From: Parvularculaceae bacterium | GTDB lineage: Bacteria > Pseudomonadota > Alphaproteobacteria > Caulobacterales > Parvularculaceae | Reading direction: 5' to 3' | Assembly: GCA_021776435.1 (NCBI GenBank) | Contig: JAJFFW010000082.1 | Coordinates: 1 to 64,000, forward strand | DNA length: 64,000 nt | Part shown: positions 49,783 to 58,332 of the stretch, one piece after another | Position numbering within the stretch: position 1 is the stretch's first letter | Layout of the letters: each line of letters opens with the position of its first letter | The notes under the pieces: generated by a model | Told to the model about the DNA's origin: nothing | Databases searched by the model: none | Seen by the model: only the letters and a program-made list of their open reading frames with translations | Position numbers and translations under genes: made by a program

Positions 49783-50535
49783 TTATGCTCCCTGAGCACC
49801 TTCAAAAAGATTATTTAATATTTTTCTCGCTAATGCGATGGAAATTGGTCGCTTTTCTTCAAGGCTAGCCCGGTTCGCGACCTCCGCAAAAGCGTGCGCG
49901 GCGGCAAAAGTACGCGAAAGTCGAGGCACGGCGTATAAAATCACCGCTTCTTCAACAATCATCTGGCGATCGCTAAACGCCTTGGCCAATACCTGGCGCA
50001 TGAGGGCTTCATCCGGCTGAACGAGCGTGACACGGGCCATCGACTCAAGCCGTGTAGCGAGGTCCCTTAGCCCTTTCGCCCACTCACCTGGAACGCCTCG
50101 CCCAATTAATAATACCCGGGCGCCAAGTCCTCTCAAATCTTCAATGACCCCCAGCATGGTCTTAGGGTCCTCGATGGCGTCGACGTCATCGATCAATATG
50201 ACAGCGCCTTCAGATGCGCCGGCGTCAGCGAGAGGGGATCCCAGTTTCGCGAACCGCCCGCCAGCATCCTCAGCTAAAATATGCGCCAGATGCGTCTTGC
50301 CTGATTTTTCTTCACCACAAATTACGAGCGCCGGATCACCGGATTCTCGCCAGCCCATCGCCATCTGAAAAGCGGCGGCGTTTGCTTCAGTCACCAAATA
50401 ATTTGATCGAGCGTAATCAGCAGGAACTTCCGGCAGAGTCAATGACAACTGCCGTGGCGCATTAATGGGGTGATTCAATCTTTGTTTCCGCTTCTTCGTC
50501 TTTATACGCTGAAGCCTGTTCGATTCCCGGCTCAT
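49783..50535 (-). CDS. hdaA: HdaA, DnaA-related regulator of replication initiation (250 aa)
   Basis: DnaA-like AAA protein that, bound to the sliding clamp, stimulates DnaA-ATP hydrolysis. The clamp-binding motif QLSLTLP sits at about residues 29-35, followed by a DnaA-type ATPase core with Walker A GEEKSGKTHLAH, Walker B AVILIDDVDAI and an arginine-rich region RDLATRLESMARVTL. Only the ATP-binding domain is present. The start is uncertain: the ATG at 50535 overlaps the DUF2066 gene by 74 bases and has no ribosome site; a TTG at 50478 closer to the clamp motif is an alternative. Confidence 0.92.
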   Translation of the reverse strand: MSRESNRLQRIKTKKRKQRLNHPINAPRQLSLTLPEVPADYARSNYLVTEANAAAFQMAMGWRESGDPALVICGEEKSGKTHLAHILAEDAGGRFAKLGSPLADAGASEGAVILIDDVDAIEDPKTMLGVIEDLRGLGARVLLIGRGVPGEWAKGLRDLATRLESMARVTLVQPDEALMRQVLAKAFSDRQMIVEEAVILYAVPRLSRTFAAAHAFAEVANRASLEEKRPISIALARKILNNLFEGAQGA

Positions 50536-51949
50536 CCCAGAAATCTTCGTTTTCGCTCACCCCACCCCGCCGACGGCGGCGCGAGTCTCCTCCACGGATC
50601 GCACTCGCTGTTTCCGGTGTTGCGATCATCCAGCGCTTACCGTCTTCAATCCAAAGTGTCACGCCTTGGTCTTCCATCGCGACAATTAACTTTCCGGTGT
50701 CCCCGAAAGCGCGAATAGATAATTCAGCGCCGCGACGCGACAACGCCCCCACCTGGACAGACCCAACCAGGGGTGTGGCGACAAGGGCGGAACGGATTTG
50801 TATCCATTCTTCAATGGTCCGAAAAAATGCACTCGCTTCTAAAACAATGGCGGCCGAATGGTCGATCAGTGTGCGTGATTTCCAATCGCTCGCATATTTT
50901 GCAATAGCTGTCTCGATTGCTTCCTCAGCAAGACGCGGGAAATTACCTGATGGTTCACGAAACCAGGTTTCTGCAAGAACATCACCATCTCTGACGATAG
51001 AGTCATTTTGCACAACACCTTCGAAGGGCTGAAAGACAGCGGCGCGCTCATCGCGAATGGCTTGATTGGACCCTGAGTCTTCGTTTTCGAATCCGGTCAG
51101 TACGTCATCAAAATCATTGCTCATGGAGAGTGCTGCGGATTCGCGATAACCATTAATGAGACGAACAAGCAGGTGGTCTTCGCCATCTACCTGTTGCAAT
51201 CTGGCATGGGCGACGATCACTTGGCTTACAGCATAGCGCAGGGCCATCTCACGTAATCGATCTTCATCGAGCGTCAGCGCCTGACGGGCGCTAATTGACG
51301 CCGCGTCTTCCAAATCGCCTAGCGGCGCCGTCATTGGCGTTAATTCGTGGCTGAGCGGTCGCGCTTTCCATGCCGCCATCCATGGGTTATTTTCTTCCCA
51401 CAGATAAAGTCCATTATCCGTTTCCAGGACGGGAAGGACAAGCGCCATACGGGTTTGCGCCTCGCTGTAGGGAAGGCGTGCTTCTCTCAATAAGTCCCGC
51501 ATAGCGGACGGTTTGAAACGATAGGTGACAATGGCGCGATAGGTCGTTGATGAAGTCTTTTCATCAAAAACCTCAAAACCCGATTCGAGCGATTCAAGAT
51601 CACGGTCGCTGAGGGAAATCGGCGCCTTGCCAAATCCGCCATCGACGCCCGAGAGTTCGGCCATTGCTTCCGCTGGCTCTGACGTCACCAGGCGGGGAAG
51701 GAAAATCCAATTGTCTTCAGGGATTAAACGCCTCAATAGGATGTCCATAGCCCGCCGGCGCCCAAGTCGTTGAGCGGACACTTTTGCCGCCGTGGCGTTT
51801 ACGGCTTGAGCCTGAACTGGCACGCGCGGCACGACGAAAACATCTTCGCCTGCGGCCTGCACCGACCCCGCTTGAACACTCACCGCCAAAATCATTACCG
51901 TAAAAATAACGATAAACCGCATTTTCAATCCGTTCGCCCTCAACGCCAT
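50462..51949 (-). CDS. DUF2066 domain-containing exported protein (495 aa)
   Basis: Periplasmic protein of unknown function, commonly beside hdaA in alphaproteobacteria. A signal peptide ends near SVQAAGED; if translation starts at the second ATG (51922, MRFIVIFTVMILAVSVQAGS) the signal has a more usual length. The DUF2066 region covers about residues 40-270 (RRAMDILLRRLIPEDNWIFL and similar). The C-terminal tail is charged and arginine-rich (RGGDSRRRRRGGVSENEDFW). The 294 bases between this gene and the 52244 ORF hold no gene I can support; a 65-codon frame there is unconvincing. Confidence 0.85.
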   Translation of the reverse strand: MALRANGLKMRFIVIFTVMILAVSVQAGSVQAAGEDVFVVPRVPVQAQAVNATAAKVSAQRLGRRRAMDILLRRLIPEDNWIFLPRLVTSEPAEAMAELSGVDGGFGKAPISLSDRDLESLESGFEVFDEKTSSTTYRAIVTYRFKPSAMRDLLREARLPYSEAQTRMALVLPVLETDNGLYLWEENNPWMAAWKARPLSHELTPMTAPLGDLEDAASISARQALTLDEDRLREMALRYAVSQVIVAHARLQQVDGEDHLLVRLINGYRESAALSMSNDFDDVLTGFENEDSGSNQAIRDERAAVFQPFEGVVQNDSIVRDGDVLAETWFREPSGNFPRLAEEAIETAIAKYASDWKSRTLIDHSAAIVLEASAFFRTIEEWIQIRSALVATPLVGSVQVGALSRRGAELSIRAFGDTGKLIVAMEDQGVTLWIEDGKRWMIATPETASAIRGGDSRRRRRGGVSENEDFWDEPGIEQASAYKDEEAETKIESPH

Positions 51950-52243
51950 CCGGTGAAGACCCCTATATTACCCCATCAACTTTCGTTTTATACCCGTCTC
52001 TGATCGCTCATGCACCCCTTCGGGGCTATTCAGCCCGCCAGATCGTCAATCCGACCGGATCATACCCGACATTGCGCATGCGGCGTACGGCCAATACTAC
52101 CATTAATATAACACCGTTCACCCCAGAGGGGGCCGGAATCCAGCTTACTGAATTAATGGTTAAAATTAAGGCGCGCGTCACATGCGGCCAATTTACAACC
52201 ACACGGCGCACGCGCCAATCCAATCACGCTTTCCCGCAAATCC

Positions 52244-54709
52244 TCACTTATCCGGCGCGGGATCGCCGGCGTCGACAAATTCCCCCGAGAGGAACAAACG
52301 GCTGGCGCTCATATCAAGCGTGCTTGAAAACCCGACCGGATTCACATTTGTGAATTTGACGGGAAGCCCATGCCCGTAATTCATATCCGCGGTGTCGGTG
52401 ACCGAAAAATGCAGATGCGGTTCAAACCCGTCGCCCGATATGCCGAGTTGACCAATCACTTGGCCCTGTTTGACCTTGTCGCCCGGAGTGACCGTTACGC
52501 TATTATGGCGCATATGAACGTAAACAGAGTATTCTTTACCCGGATGTTCGATAACGACATAATTGCCTCCGGCGATTCTGCCTGTCGGGTCCTTTTCCCA
52601 CATTGCGCCTAACACGCGCTGTGCGAAATCATTTCGCGCCTCGCCCGGTTTTGGCATTTCCGTTTCCGGTATGTCTTTTTCGGCGGCGATAACTGTTCCG
52701 TCCGCTATCGCCAACACATCTTCCCCAAATGCGTAATAATCCTCAGGGCTGGATCCATCTGTGCGAAAACTCTTACCCCCGTCTCCAATCCTCATTAGGT
52801 CGAGAGCGAACTCATGCGCAGGGCGCGCACGGTGATGGCTGCGAATGGATGATGACGAACTTAGATACCAGCGCCCTTTAAGAGGAAAAATAAACTCATT
52901 CTTCGCCTCATACTTTACGACCGGAAGGCTGGTCTCAGCCGCTATCGATTTTCCGCTAGCATCGACAAGTTTTGCGCGGACGCGAACCGTATCCGGCAGA
53001 ATGTATCCCGACAATGCCAACAGACGATTCCGAACGAGGATCGCCGTTCCCGGTTCGAGCATAAGCGTCGGCGAAACGCTCACGCCTTCCGGCAAGGTCT
53101 GGCTGAACAAGACCAGCGTATCATCTGACTTCTGCGTTTCAGGGTTGGAGAAATAAGGGTAAAATGCGTTCCATACTTCCAGATAATTTTCAGCCAGAAG
53201 GCGGTCCGTTAAAATGACATCGCCTTCTTCAAGAGCCTCGATAACGACATCTTCCAACGTTACTGGTTCGTCAGAATTATTTATGACTGATATGGTTTGC
53301 ACCATGATGTCATAAATTCCAATCCTTCGATTATTTTCATTGGTGTATATGACGTCGGACGGCGCGACGCGAACTTCAATGTCCTGGGCGATCGCAGACG
53401 CATTGCCCCACGACAACGCCGCTAAAACGGCTGTAAGAATTTTTTTCACGTTATTTCCACCTCCCTCTTGCCCAGCACATATTCCATCTCGCGTTTGGGC
53501 GCACTCAAGATGTCTTAATGTAATTTTACCGAGCTCCTCTATATAATCCTGTGTGTAGGAATCAAATAATCTGTTCACTTGCACGGCGACTGCAAATCCA
53601 TGATCCGCGGCGTACCTCATGCGCGAGGTATACCCGAACATCACGCCGCCATGGCCGTAAAGCGTTCCAAGCGGCGAGTCATGGACATAAACCGCGAGGC
53701 CGTAGCGATAGGGGCCAATCGACGGAACGTCCGTGATCGGCGCCCTGCTGTCATCCACATTCAGGATTTGCTCCACATAAGGAACGTCAAATGCAGCACC
53801 GGAATAGAGGCTCCAGCCCCATTTGGCGAGATCCGCCGATGTGGAAGCGAGCCCGCCGCCGGTCCATTCGAATGTAGGGTCATAATACAATCGACCAATA
53901 TCAGCGATGCGGTCAGGAAATCCGAACTCTGCGAATTCATTGTCCGCGCCCATATAGCCGACGGCGAGGCTGGGAATATCGCGGCCGACCAGGGGGACGG
54001 TGTGCTCAAGGCCGAGCGGATCCAGAATCTCGCTTTGAAGAACGGCATAATAATTCTCGCCCGCGACCAGCTCGATGATCCAGCCGGCAAGAATGTAATT
54101 CGTGTCGCTATACGCGAAACCTTCGCCAGCGGGAAACAGCGGTGGTTTGTCGAGCACCATCGTCACGAGTTCTTCATGACTCGGCCGGTATGAGCGTTCC
54201 GGGTCAAAAGTAGCGCCCGTCGATTCGATGACTTTGGGATACCAGGCGTGATTTTCGAGACCTGAGCTGTGATTGAGCAGCATGCGGATGGTGATGTCGC
54301 GACCGTTCGGCAGGTGCGAAAACCAAGGGCGCTCACCGAACCATTTCTCGATCTGGTCGTCGAGGTCCAGCCGGCCATCATTGTGCAGCTTGACGAGCAG
54401 GGCGGCGACGAAGGTTTTGCCGATGCTGCCGGCCTGCATCTTGTGGTCGGCGCGCATGGGGATTTTTTCTTCGACATCGGCGAGGCCGGCCGCAACCGCG
54501 ATCACCGTTCCGTCGGGCAGCACAACAGAAGCGGTGGCGCCGGGAAAACCATATAATGCTTGCAGGCTTTCAAGCTTCGCAGTGAGCGCCCGCTCTAACC
54601 GCTCATGCTCGGATTGGGGCGACGGCGCGCACGCCCAGGCGCCGCACAAAACCACCGCCAGGGCAAACCCCTTAAACCAGCCGAATATCCCCAATGGATT
54701 TGGCTTCAC
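52244..54709 (-). CDS. In-frame fusion ORF: beta-lactamase-family serine hydrolase plus M23 peptidase (821 aa)
   Basis: Residues 1-420 form an exported beta-lactamase/DD-peptidase-fold hydrolase: N-terminal signal (LALAVVLCGAWAC region), nucleophile motif GSIGKTF, LLNHSSGLEN, tyrosine motif YSDTNYILAGW and the GHGGVMFGY triad. Residues 421-821 are a second exported protein: signal peptide VKKILTAVLAALSWGNASAI, a beta-rich domain and an M23 LytM peptidase with AHEFALDLM, VYVHMRHNSVTVTPGDKVKQ and HLHFS. The second half keeps a Shine-Dalgarno and GTG at 53449, and a TAA lies out of frame just before it. Probably two genes whose boundary was lost by a small indel, or two products from one ORF. 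Cell-wall or peptide hydrolysis is likely. Confidence 0.85.
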   Translation of the reverse strand: MKPNPLGIFGWFKGFALAVVLCGAWACAPSPQSEHERLERALTAKLESLQALYGFPGATASVVLPDGTVIAVAAGLADVEEKIPMRADHKMQAGSIGKTFVAALLVKLHNDGRLDLDDQIEKWFGERPWFSHLPNGRDITIRMLLNHSSGLENHAWYPKVIESTGATFDPERSYRPSHEELVTMVLDKPPLFPAGEGFAYSDTNYILAGWIIELVAGENYYAVLQSEILDPLGLEHTVPLVGRDIPSLAVGYMGADNEFAEFGFPDRIADIGRLYYDPTFEWTGGGLASTSADLAKWGWSLYSGAAFDVPYVEQILNVDDSRAPITDVPSIGPYRYGLAVYVHDSPLGTLYGHGGVMFGYTSRMRYAADHGFAVAVQVNRLFDSYTQDYIEELGKITLRHLECAQTRDGICAGQEGGGNNVKKILTAVLAALSWGNASAIAQDIEVRVAPSDVIYTNENNRRIGIYDIMVQTISVINNSDEPVTLEDVVIEALEEGDVILTDRLLAENYLEVWNAFYPYFSNPETQKSDDTLVLFSQTLPEGVSVSPTLMLEPGTAILVRNRLLALSGYILPDTVRVRAKLVDASGKSIAAETSLPVVKYEAKNEFIFPLKGRWYLSSSSSIRSHHRARPAHEFALDLMRIGDGGKSFRTDGSSPEDYYAFGEDVLAIADGTVIAAEKDIPETEMPKPGEARNDFAQRVLGAMWEKDPTGRIAGGNYVVIEHPGKEYSVYVHMRHNSVTVTPGDKVKQGQVIGQLGISGDGFEPHLHFSVTDTADMNYGHGLPVKFTNVNPVGFSSTLDMSASRLFLSGEFVDAGDPAPDK
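53447..53465 (-). promoter_or_regulatory. Internal ribosome site and GTG start for the M23 peptidase half
   Basis: On the minus strand GGGAGGTGG (53465-53457) precedes GTG (53449-53447) by about 8 bases, exactly where a new signal peptide begins. A TAA in another frame overlaps this spacing. It marks the original start of a separate M23 gene inside the long ORF. Confidence 0.75.
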
Positions 54710-54806
54710 TCGCCGAGGTCCTCTTCATTATTCACCACCAAATACGGTGGAGGAGGTGCGCAAATGGTCGGCGCGCAAAAAGCATCGACAGCCTGCGCTT
54801 GTATAA

Positions 54807-54830
54807 TATATGAACATACCTGTTCATATA
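54807..54830. promoter_or_regulatory. Perfect inverted repeat upstream of the hydrolase-peptidase ORF
   Basis: TATATGAACA at 54807-54816 and TGTTCATATA at 54821-54830 are perfect inverted repeats around TACC, followed by another TGAAC. The site lies about 100 bases before the GTG at 54709, in AT-rich DNA likely to contain the promoter. It is a strong operator candidate for the adjacent XRE-cupin protein or another dimeric regulator. The GAAC-N6-GTTC spacing does not fit known LexA boxes. Confidence 0.65.
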
Positions 54831-54934
54831 TGAACCTTTACATAGTCGTGCGGGTGGATGCAAGGCCAGAGCAGAGACGCAGTAAACCCCACATAGCACA
54901 AGGAATTTTTGAGGCCTCCGAAGCGGCCTGTTGG

Positions 54935-55594
54935 TCAATCCGACGCCGGACTGGTGGCTATGGTCAATACCAATGCGTCATCGTCGCTGAGCGAAATCAT
55001 TCCATGAGGCATGGTCGCATCGATATAAATTGCATCGCCTTTGGAAAGTCTGATGGGCTCATAAAAGGCGGTGTGAAATTCAATCTCGCCCTCAAGAACG
55101 AGATCGAACTCTTCGCCGGGATGATCGGTCAGCTCTCCAAACTCTTCAAGTGAATGCGCTTTCACCCTGACCTGACAGGGCGCCATTCGCTTTTGACGAA
55201 ATTGTCCACAAATGTATTGGGTTCTATAGGCGGGCGTATCAAAAGGCTCACTGTCGCCAATATGGTCACAAGCATATCGCCCCATAACGGTAAGCCCTTT
55301 GGGCGATTGGGCGTCAGTTCGAAAAAACTCCTCCACATCCACATTGAGACCGCAGCTGAGATCGACGAGCTTGTCATAGGTAAGCGAAACCCCCGAATTT
55401 TCGACTTTGTACAATGTCGACCGGGAGATTCCGGTGAGCGCGCTGACTTCGGCCAGACTCAACCCGGCGCGTTTACGAATGGCAGCGAGTCGAACCGCAA
55501 GATTTGACTTTTTCGAGGCTTTTCGTTTCGCCGGACGTCGTCGAGCTGGCTCGACGCGATTGGTTGTAGTTTCTAGCTGATCGTTCTTCTTCAT
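54935..55594 (-). CDS. XRE-cupin transcriptional regulator (219 aa)
   Basis: The N-terminal 30 residues are basic and low-complexity. An XRE helix-turn-helix follows at about residues 33-90 (LAAIRKRAGLSLAEVSALTG, then ISRSTLYKVENSGVSLTYDK). The C-terminal third is a cupin sensor domain with HPGEEFDLVLEGEIEFH and KGDAIYIDATMPHGM, the two cupin motifs. Such proteins usually repress nearby catabolic or transport genes and sense a small ligand. It lies upstream of the hydrolase-peptidase ORF on the same strand, with the inverted repeat at 54807 between them. The ATG at 55594 is used. Confidence 0.92.
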   Translation of the reverse strand: MKKNDQLETTTNRVEPARRRPAKRKASKKSNLAVRLAAIRKRAGLSLAEVSALTGISRSTLYKVENSGVSLTYDKLVDLSCGLNVDVEEFFRTDAQSPKGLTVMGRYACDHIGDSEPFDTPAYRTQYICGQFRQKRMAPCQVRVKAHSLEEFGELTDHPGEEFDLVLEGEIEFHTAFYEPIRLSKGDAIYIDATMPHGMISLSDDDALVLTIATSPASD

Positions 55595-55979
55595 TTTCGC
55601 GTCACGTCTAGGATTTGCATTCTACTTTCCCGGCCTTTCTCATTCGGCGCATCACGTCCTTGAGCCTGCAAAACCGGGTCGATCATCGAAGCCGGCAAGG
55701 CGCGGGCATTGGGGCTGAACGGCGCTGCTCTAAGGCTAGTAATATATTACACATAGTGACAGAATTCATCGACTTTTGTGCACTTTTTCCATAAACGCCT
55801 TTCGGTCTCATGGGACCGGTTGGGTTTCGGCCCGGCTTGCGTCCCGCCTGTCTTTACGCCAGAGGTTGCGCCATACAGACCGTATTCACGGGAGTTGGTG
55901 AAAATACGGCAAGGCTAAAGGCAATGGTGACCACTCACGCTGAATCGGTATTGAATGGCAGACGCAAGAGGAAGTGACG
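55595..55979. other. Divergent intergenic region between the XRE-cupin gene and purM, with palindrome
   Basis: No gene is seen in these 385 bases. GTAATATATTAC at 55739-55750 is a perfect 12-base palindrome in AT-rich sequence, a plausible operator or promoter element. GGGAC and GTCCC near 55813-55846 bracket nested GGG/CCC pairing that could fold in the purM leader. I recognise no riboswitch; a PurR-type site is not evident. Confidence 0.5.
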
Positions 55980-56984
55980 ATGAGCGACGCATATAAAAAA
56001 GCTGGTGTGGATATCGACGCCGGCGCTCGTCTTATCGAGACAATCGGGCCAATCGCACGTTCTACGGCCCGCGCCGGAGCTGATGCCGCGCTTGGCGGGT
56101 TTGGCGCCGCATTTGACCTCAAGGCTGCCGGATTTAATGACCCGATCTTGATCTCTGGCTCGGATGGGGTCGGCACAAAGCTGAAAATTGCTTTTGAAAC
56201 TGGTTGTCACGAAACAATCGGTATCGATCTCGTCGCCATGTGCGCTAATGATGTTCTGGCACAGGGCGCTGAACCGCTTTTCTTTCTCGATTATTTTGCA
56301 ACAGGCGCCCTCGATGAAGGCATCGCCGCAACCGTGATTTCCGGGATCGCTGAGGGCTGCAGGCAAGCCGGTTGCGCGTTGACCGGCGGGGAAACGGCGG
56401 AGATGCCGGGTATGTACCCTCCTGGCGAATATGATCTCGCGGGATTTTGTGTCGGGGCTGCTGAGCGAAATCGACTGTTGCCACGCCCGGTTGCGCCTGG
56501 CGACATGATGATCGGGCTCGCCTCGTCCGGGCCGCATTCGAACGGCTATTCGCTGATCCGCAAAATCGTAGACGACGGCGATCACGACTATACCGCACCG
56601 GCCGCCTTCGCGAGAGAAACAACGCTGGGCGAAGCTCTGCTGGCGCCCACCCGGATTTATGTGAAATCTCTACTGCCGTTGTTTTCAAACACGCAGGTCA
56701 AAGCATTCGCGCATATCACGGGCGGCGGCCTGACTGAAAACATCCCTCGAGTCATCGGCGAGCATATGAGAGCGCGCCTGGACGATTCTGTTTTGGCGAT
56801 GCCCCCAGTATTTGAATGGCTGCAACATGAAGGCGCACTCACCCAGTCCGAAATGCGCCGGGCTTTCAATTGCGGTATAGGCGGCGTTCTTATCGTCGCG
56901 CCGGAAACTGTCGACGATTGCATGGCGGCGCTGACTGCTTCAGGTGAAGATGTACGGATCATCGGCGCCGTTGTGGAGGCATAA
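55980..56984 (+). CDS. purM: Phosphoribosylformylglycinamidine cyclo-ligase (334 aa)
   Basis: AIR synthetase of purine biosynthesis, cyclising FGAM to AIR with ATP. Recognised by [77 protein letters not shown] and [19 protein letters not shown]. The ATG at 55980 follows GAGGAAG; a GTG at 55974 is the only longer option. It is followed by purN after 2 bases, so the two are co-transcribed. Confidence 0.97.
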   Translation: MSDAYKKAGVDIDAGARLIETIGPIARSTARAGADAALGGFGAAFDLKAAGFNDPILISGSDGVGTKLKIAFETGCHETIGIDLVAMCANDVLAQGAEPLFFLDYFATGALDEGIAATVISGIAEGCRQAGCALTGGETAEMPGMYPPGEYDLAGFCVGAAERNRLLPRPVAPGDMMIGLASSGPHSNGYSLIRKIVDDGDHDYTAPAAFARETTLGEALLAPTRIYVKSLLPLFSNTQVKAFAHITGGGLTENIPRVIGEHMRARLDDSVLAMPPVFEWLQHEGALTQSEMRRAFNCGIGGVLIVAPETVDDCMAALTASGEDVRIIGAVVEA

Positions 56985-56986
56985 CC

Positions 56987-57646
56987 ATGGCGAAAACCAA
57001 GGTCGGCGTTCTTATCTCCGGACGGGGAACCAATCTACAGTCGCTCATTGCCGCTACTGCCGCGCCGGATTACCCGGTTGAAATTGCACTCGTCATTTCC
57101 AATCGCCCTAGGGCTTCCGGCCTTAAGTACGCGGAGATGGCCGCAATCAAGCACACCGTCATTGATCATAACGCTTTTCCGGACCGGGAAAGTTTCGAAA
57201 CCGCGATCAACGCCTTACTGCGCGAAGCAAAAGTAGATTATGTCTGCCTTGCAGGGTTCATGCGCATACTGACCGACAGGTTTGTCGGGAACTGGCGCGG
57301 TCGTCTATTGAATATTCACCCATCCCTTCTGCCGTCATTCAAAGGCCTGAATGTGCACGAGCGGATGATTGACGCGGGCGTGAAAATCGCCGGCTGCACG
57401 GTTCATTTCGTTAGTACAGAAATGGATGCAGGCGCCATCATTGGTCAGGCCGCCATAAAAGTCTTGCCCAATGACAACGCTAAAAGCCTTGCTGCACGCA
57501 TTCTTAAAATTGAGCACAGGCTGTACCCAACCTGCCTTCAGGCTGTCGTAGAAGGGTCGGCCCGTCTTTCTGGCGGTGTCGTCAAATTTGACGCCCCCAT
57601 AAAAGCGGGCCACGCCCTTCTAAATCCGACGACTAGCGGTGCTTGA
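56987..57646 (+). CDS. purN: Phosphoribosylglycinamide formyltransferase (219 aa)
   Basis: GAR transformylase using 10-formyltetrahydrofolate. VGVLISGRGTNLQSLIAA binds the phosphoribosyl group; the catalytic trio is in LLNIHPSLLPSFKGLNVHER (asparagine, histidine) and TEMDAGAIIGQAAIKV (aspartate), with AGFMRILTDRFV between. The ATG at 56987 follows GGAGG and lies 2 bases after purM. The last 14 bases overlap the end of the convergent hsp20 pseudogene. Confidence 0.97.
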   Translation: MAKTKVGVLISGRGTNLQSLIAATAAPDYPVEIALVISNRPRASGLKYAEMAAIKHTVIDHNAFPDRESFETAINALLREAKVDYVCLAGFMRILTDRFVGNWRGRLLNIHPSLLPSFKGLNVHERMIDAGVKIAGCTVHFVSTEMDAGAIIGQAAIKVLPNDNAKSLAARILKIEHRLYPTCLQAVVEGSARLSGGVVKFDAPIKAGHALLNPTTSGA

Positions 57647-57858
57647 TGGCGATCTTTTTCGGTTCTGATATGGCTTCCTTCGGCTTGGGTAAGGTCAGCT
57701 TCAAAAGGCCATTTTTCAATACTGCGTCAACCACATCCGGATCGACGTCAAACGGAAGCGGAATTGAACGCGCAAAGGAACCATAAGACCGTTCCTTCAT
57801 GTAATAGCCATCAGTATCTTTTTCTTCGCTTTCTGATCGCTTTTCACCACGGATCGTC

Positions 57859-57905
57859 CAGTCGTATCGCTCGAAAACGCTGCGGCGCCTAACGCCGACG
57901 GCAGG
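57859..57905 (-). repeat. 47-bp direct repeat, inserted copy inside hsp20
   Basis: Identical over 47 bases to 58003-58049; the copies start 144 bases apart. It encodes LPSALGAAAFSSDTT a second time. Because 47 is not a multiple of three it throws the hsp20 frame after the insertion. Confidence 0.92.
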
Positions 57906-58002
57906 TTGTCCACGATTTGAACGTCGATATCGTCCTCGGCGACACCAGGCAGCTCTGCTTCCACCTCAATCGTGTCGTTGGTTTCGCGCACATTGATGCG
58001 TG

Positions 58003-58049
58003 CAGTCGTATCGCTCGAAAACGCTGCGGCGCCTAACGCCGACGGCAGG
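58003..58049 (-). repeat. 47-bp direct repeat, original copy inside hsp20
   Basis: This copy lies in the expected place, encoding LPSALGAAAFSSDTT between the N-terminal arm and the alpha-crystallin domain, with family-like sequence on both sides. It is therefore the likely template of the copy at 57859-57905. Confidence 0.92.
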
Positions 58050-58332
58050 CCGAAACCCGCAAAAGCGTCATCGAACAATCTGTTCATTTCATGTTGGAGT
58101 CGAAAGAAGGAATCACCGGAATTCCGTTCAACTGGCTCAGTCACATGACGGTTTCGATGAAACGGCATCAAAGATTGGAACATTTCTACCTCCATTATGA
58201 TTGATTACGGGGGGGGGCTGGTGGACCGGAATACTCCTGACCAGCGAGCTCTCCCAGTCACACCACTCACAACAGATTAGAGATAGGCGCGCGCTCCCAA
58301 CTTTCAATGATCGAAATCAAAACCGCTTCACG

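Larger units (their letters stand above)
57633..58183 (-). pseudogene. Hsp20 small heat-shock protein gene broken by a 47-bp duplication
   Basis: The 5' part from ATG 58183 (after GGAGG) encodes a normal small heat-shock N-terminus and the start of the alpha-crystallin domain (MNRLFDDAFAGFG, ARINVRETNDTIEVEAELPG, VAEDDIDVQIVDN). A second copy of 47 bases from earlier in the gene (58003-58049) then appears at 57859-57905, and the reading frame shifts, ending at 57797. The rest of the domain continues in another frame to a TAG at 57633: TIRGEKRSESEEKDTDGYYM, KERSYGSFARSIPLPFDVDP and LKNGLLKLTLPKPKEA. Deleting one 47-base copy restores the frame. It may be a real recent mutation or an assembly artefact. 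Confidence 0.88.

Noticed and set aside
52026-52223. 65-codon minus-strand frame between the DUF2066 gene and the hydrolase-peptidase ORF
   Set aside because: Begins with TTG without a ribosome site and matches no family I know; it could be a decayed gene end but cannot be supported.
54812-54835. Possible LexA/SOS box (GAAC and GTTC half-sites)
   Set aside because: Spacing is GAAC-N6-GTTC-N6-GAAC, whereas the alphaproteobacterial LexA site is a direct repeat with seven-base spacing and the Gram-positive box has four.
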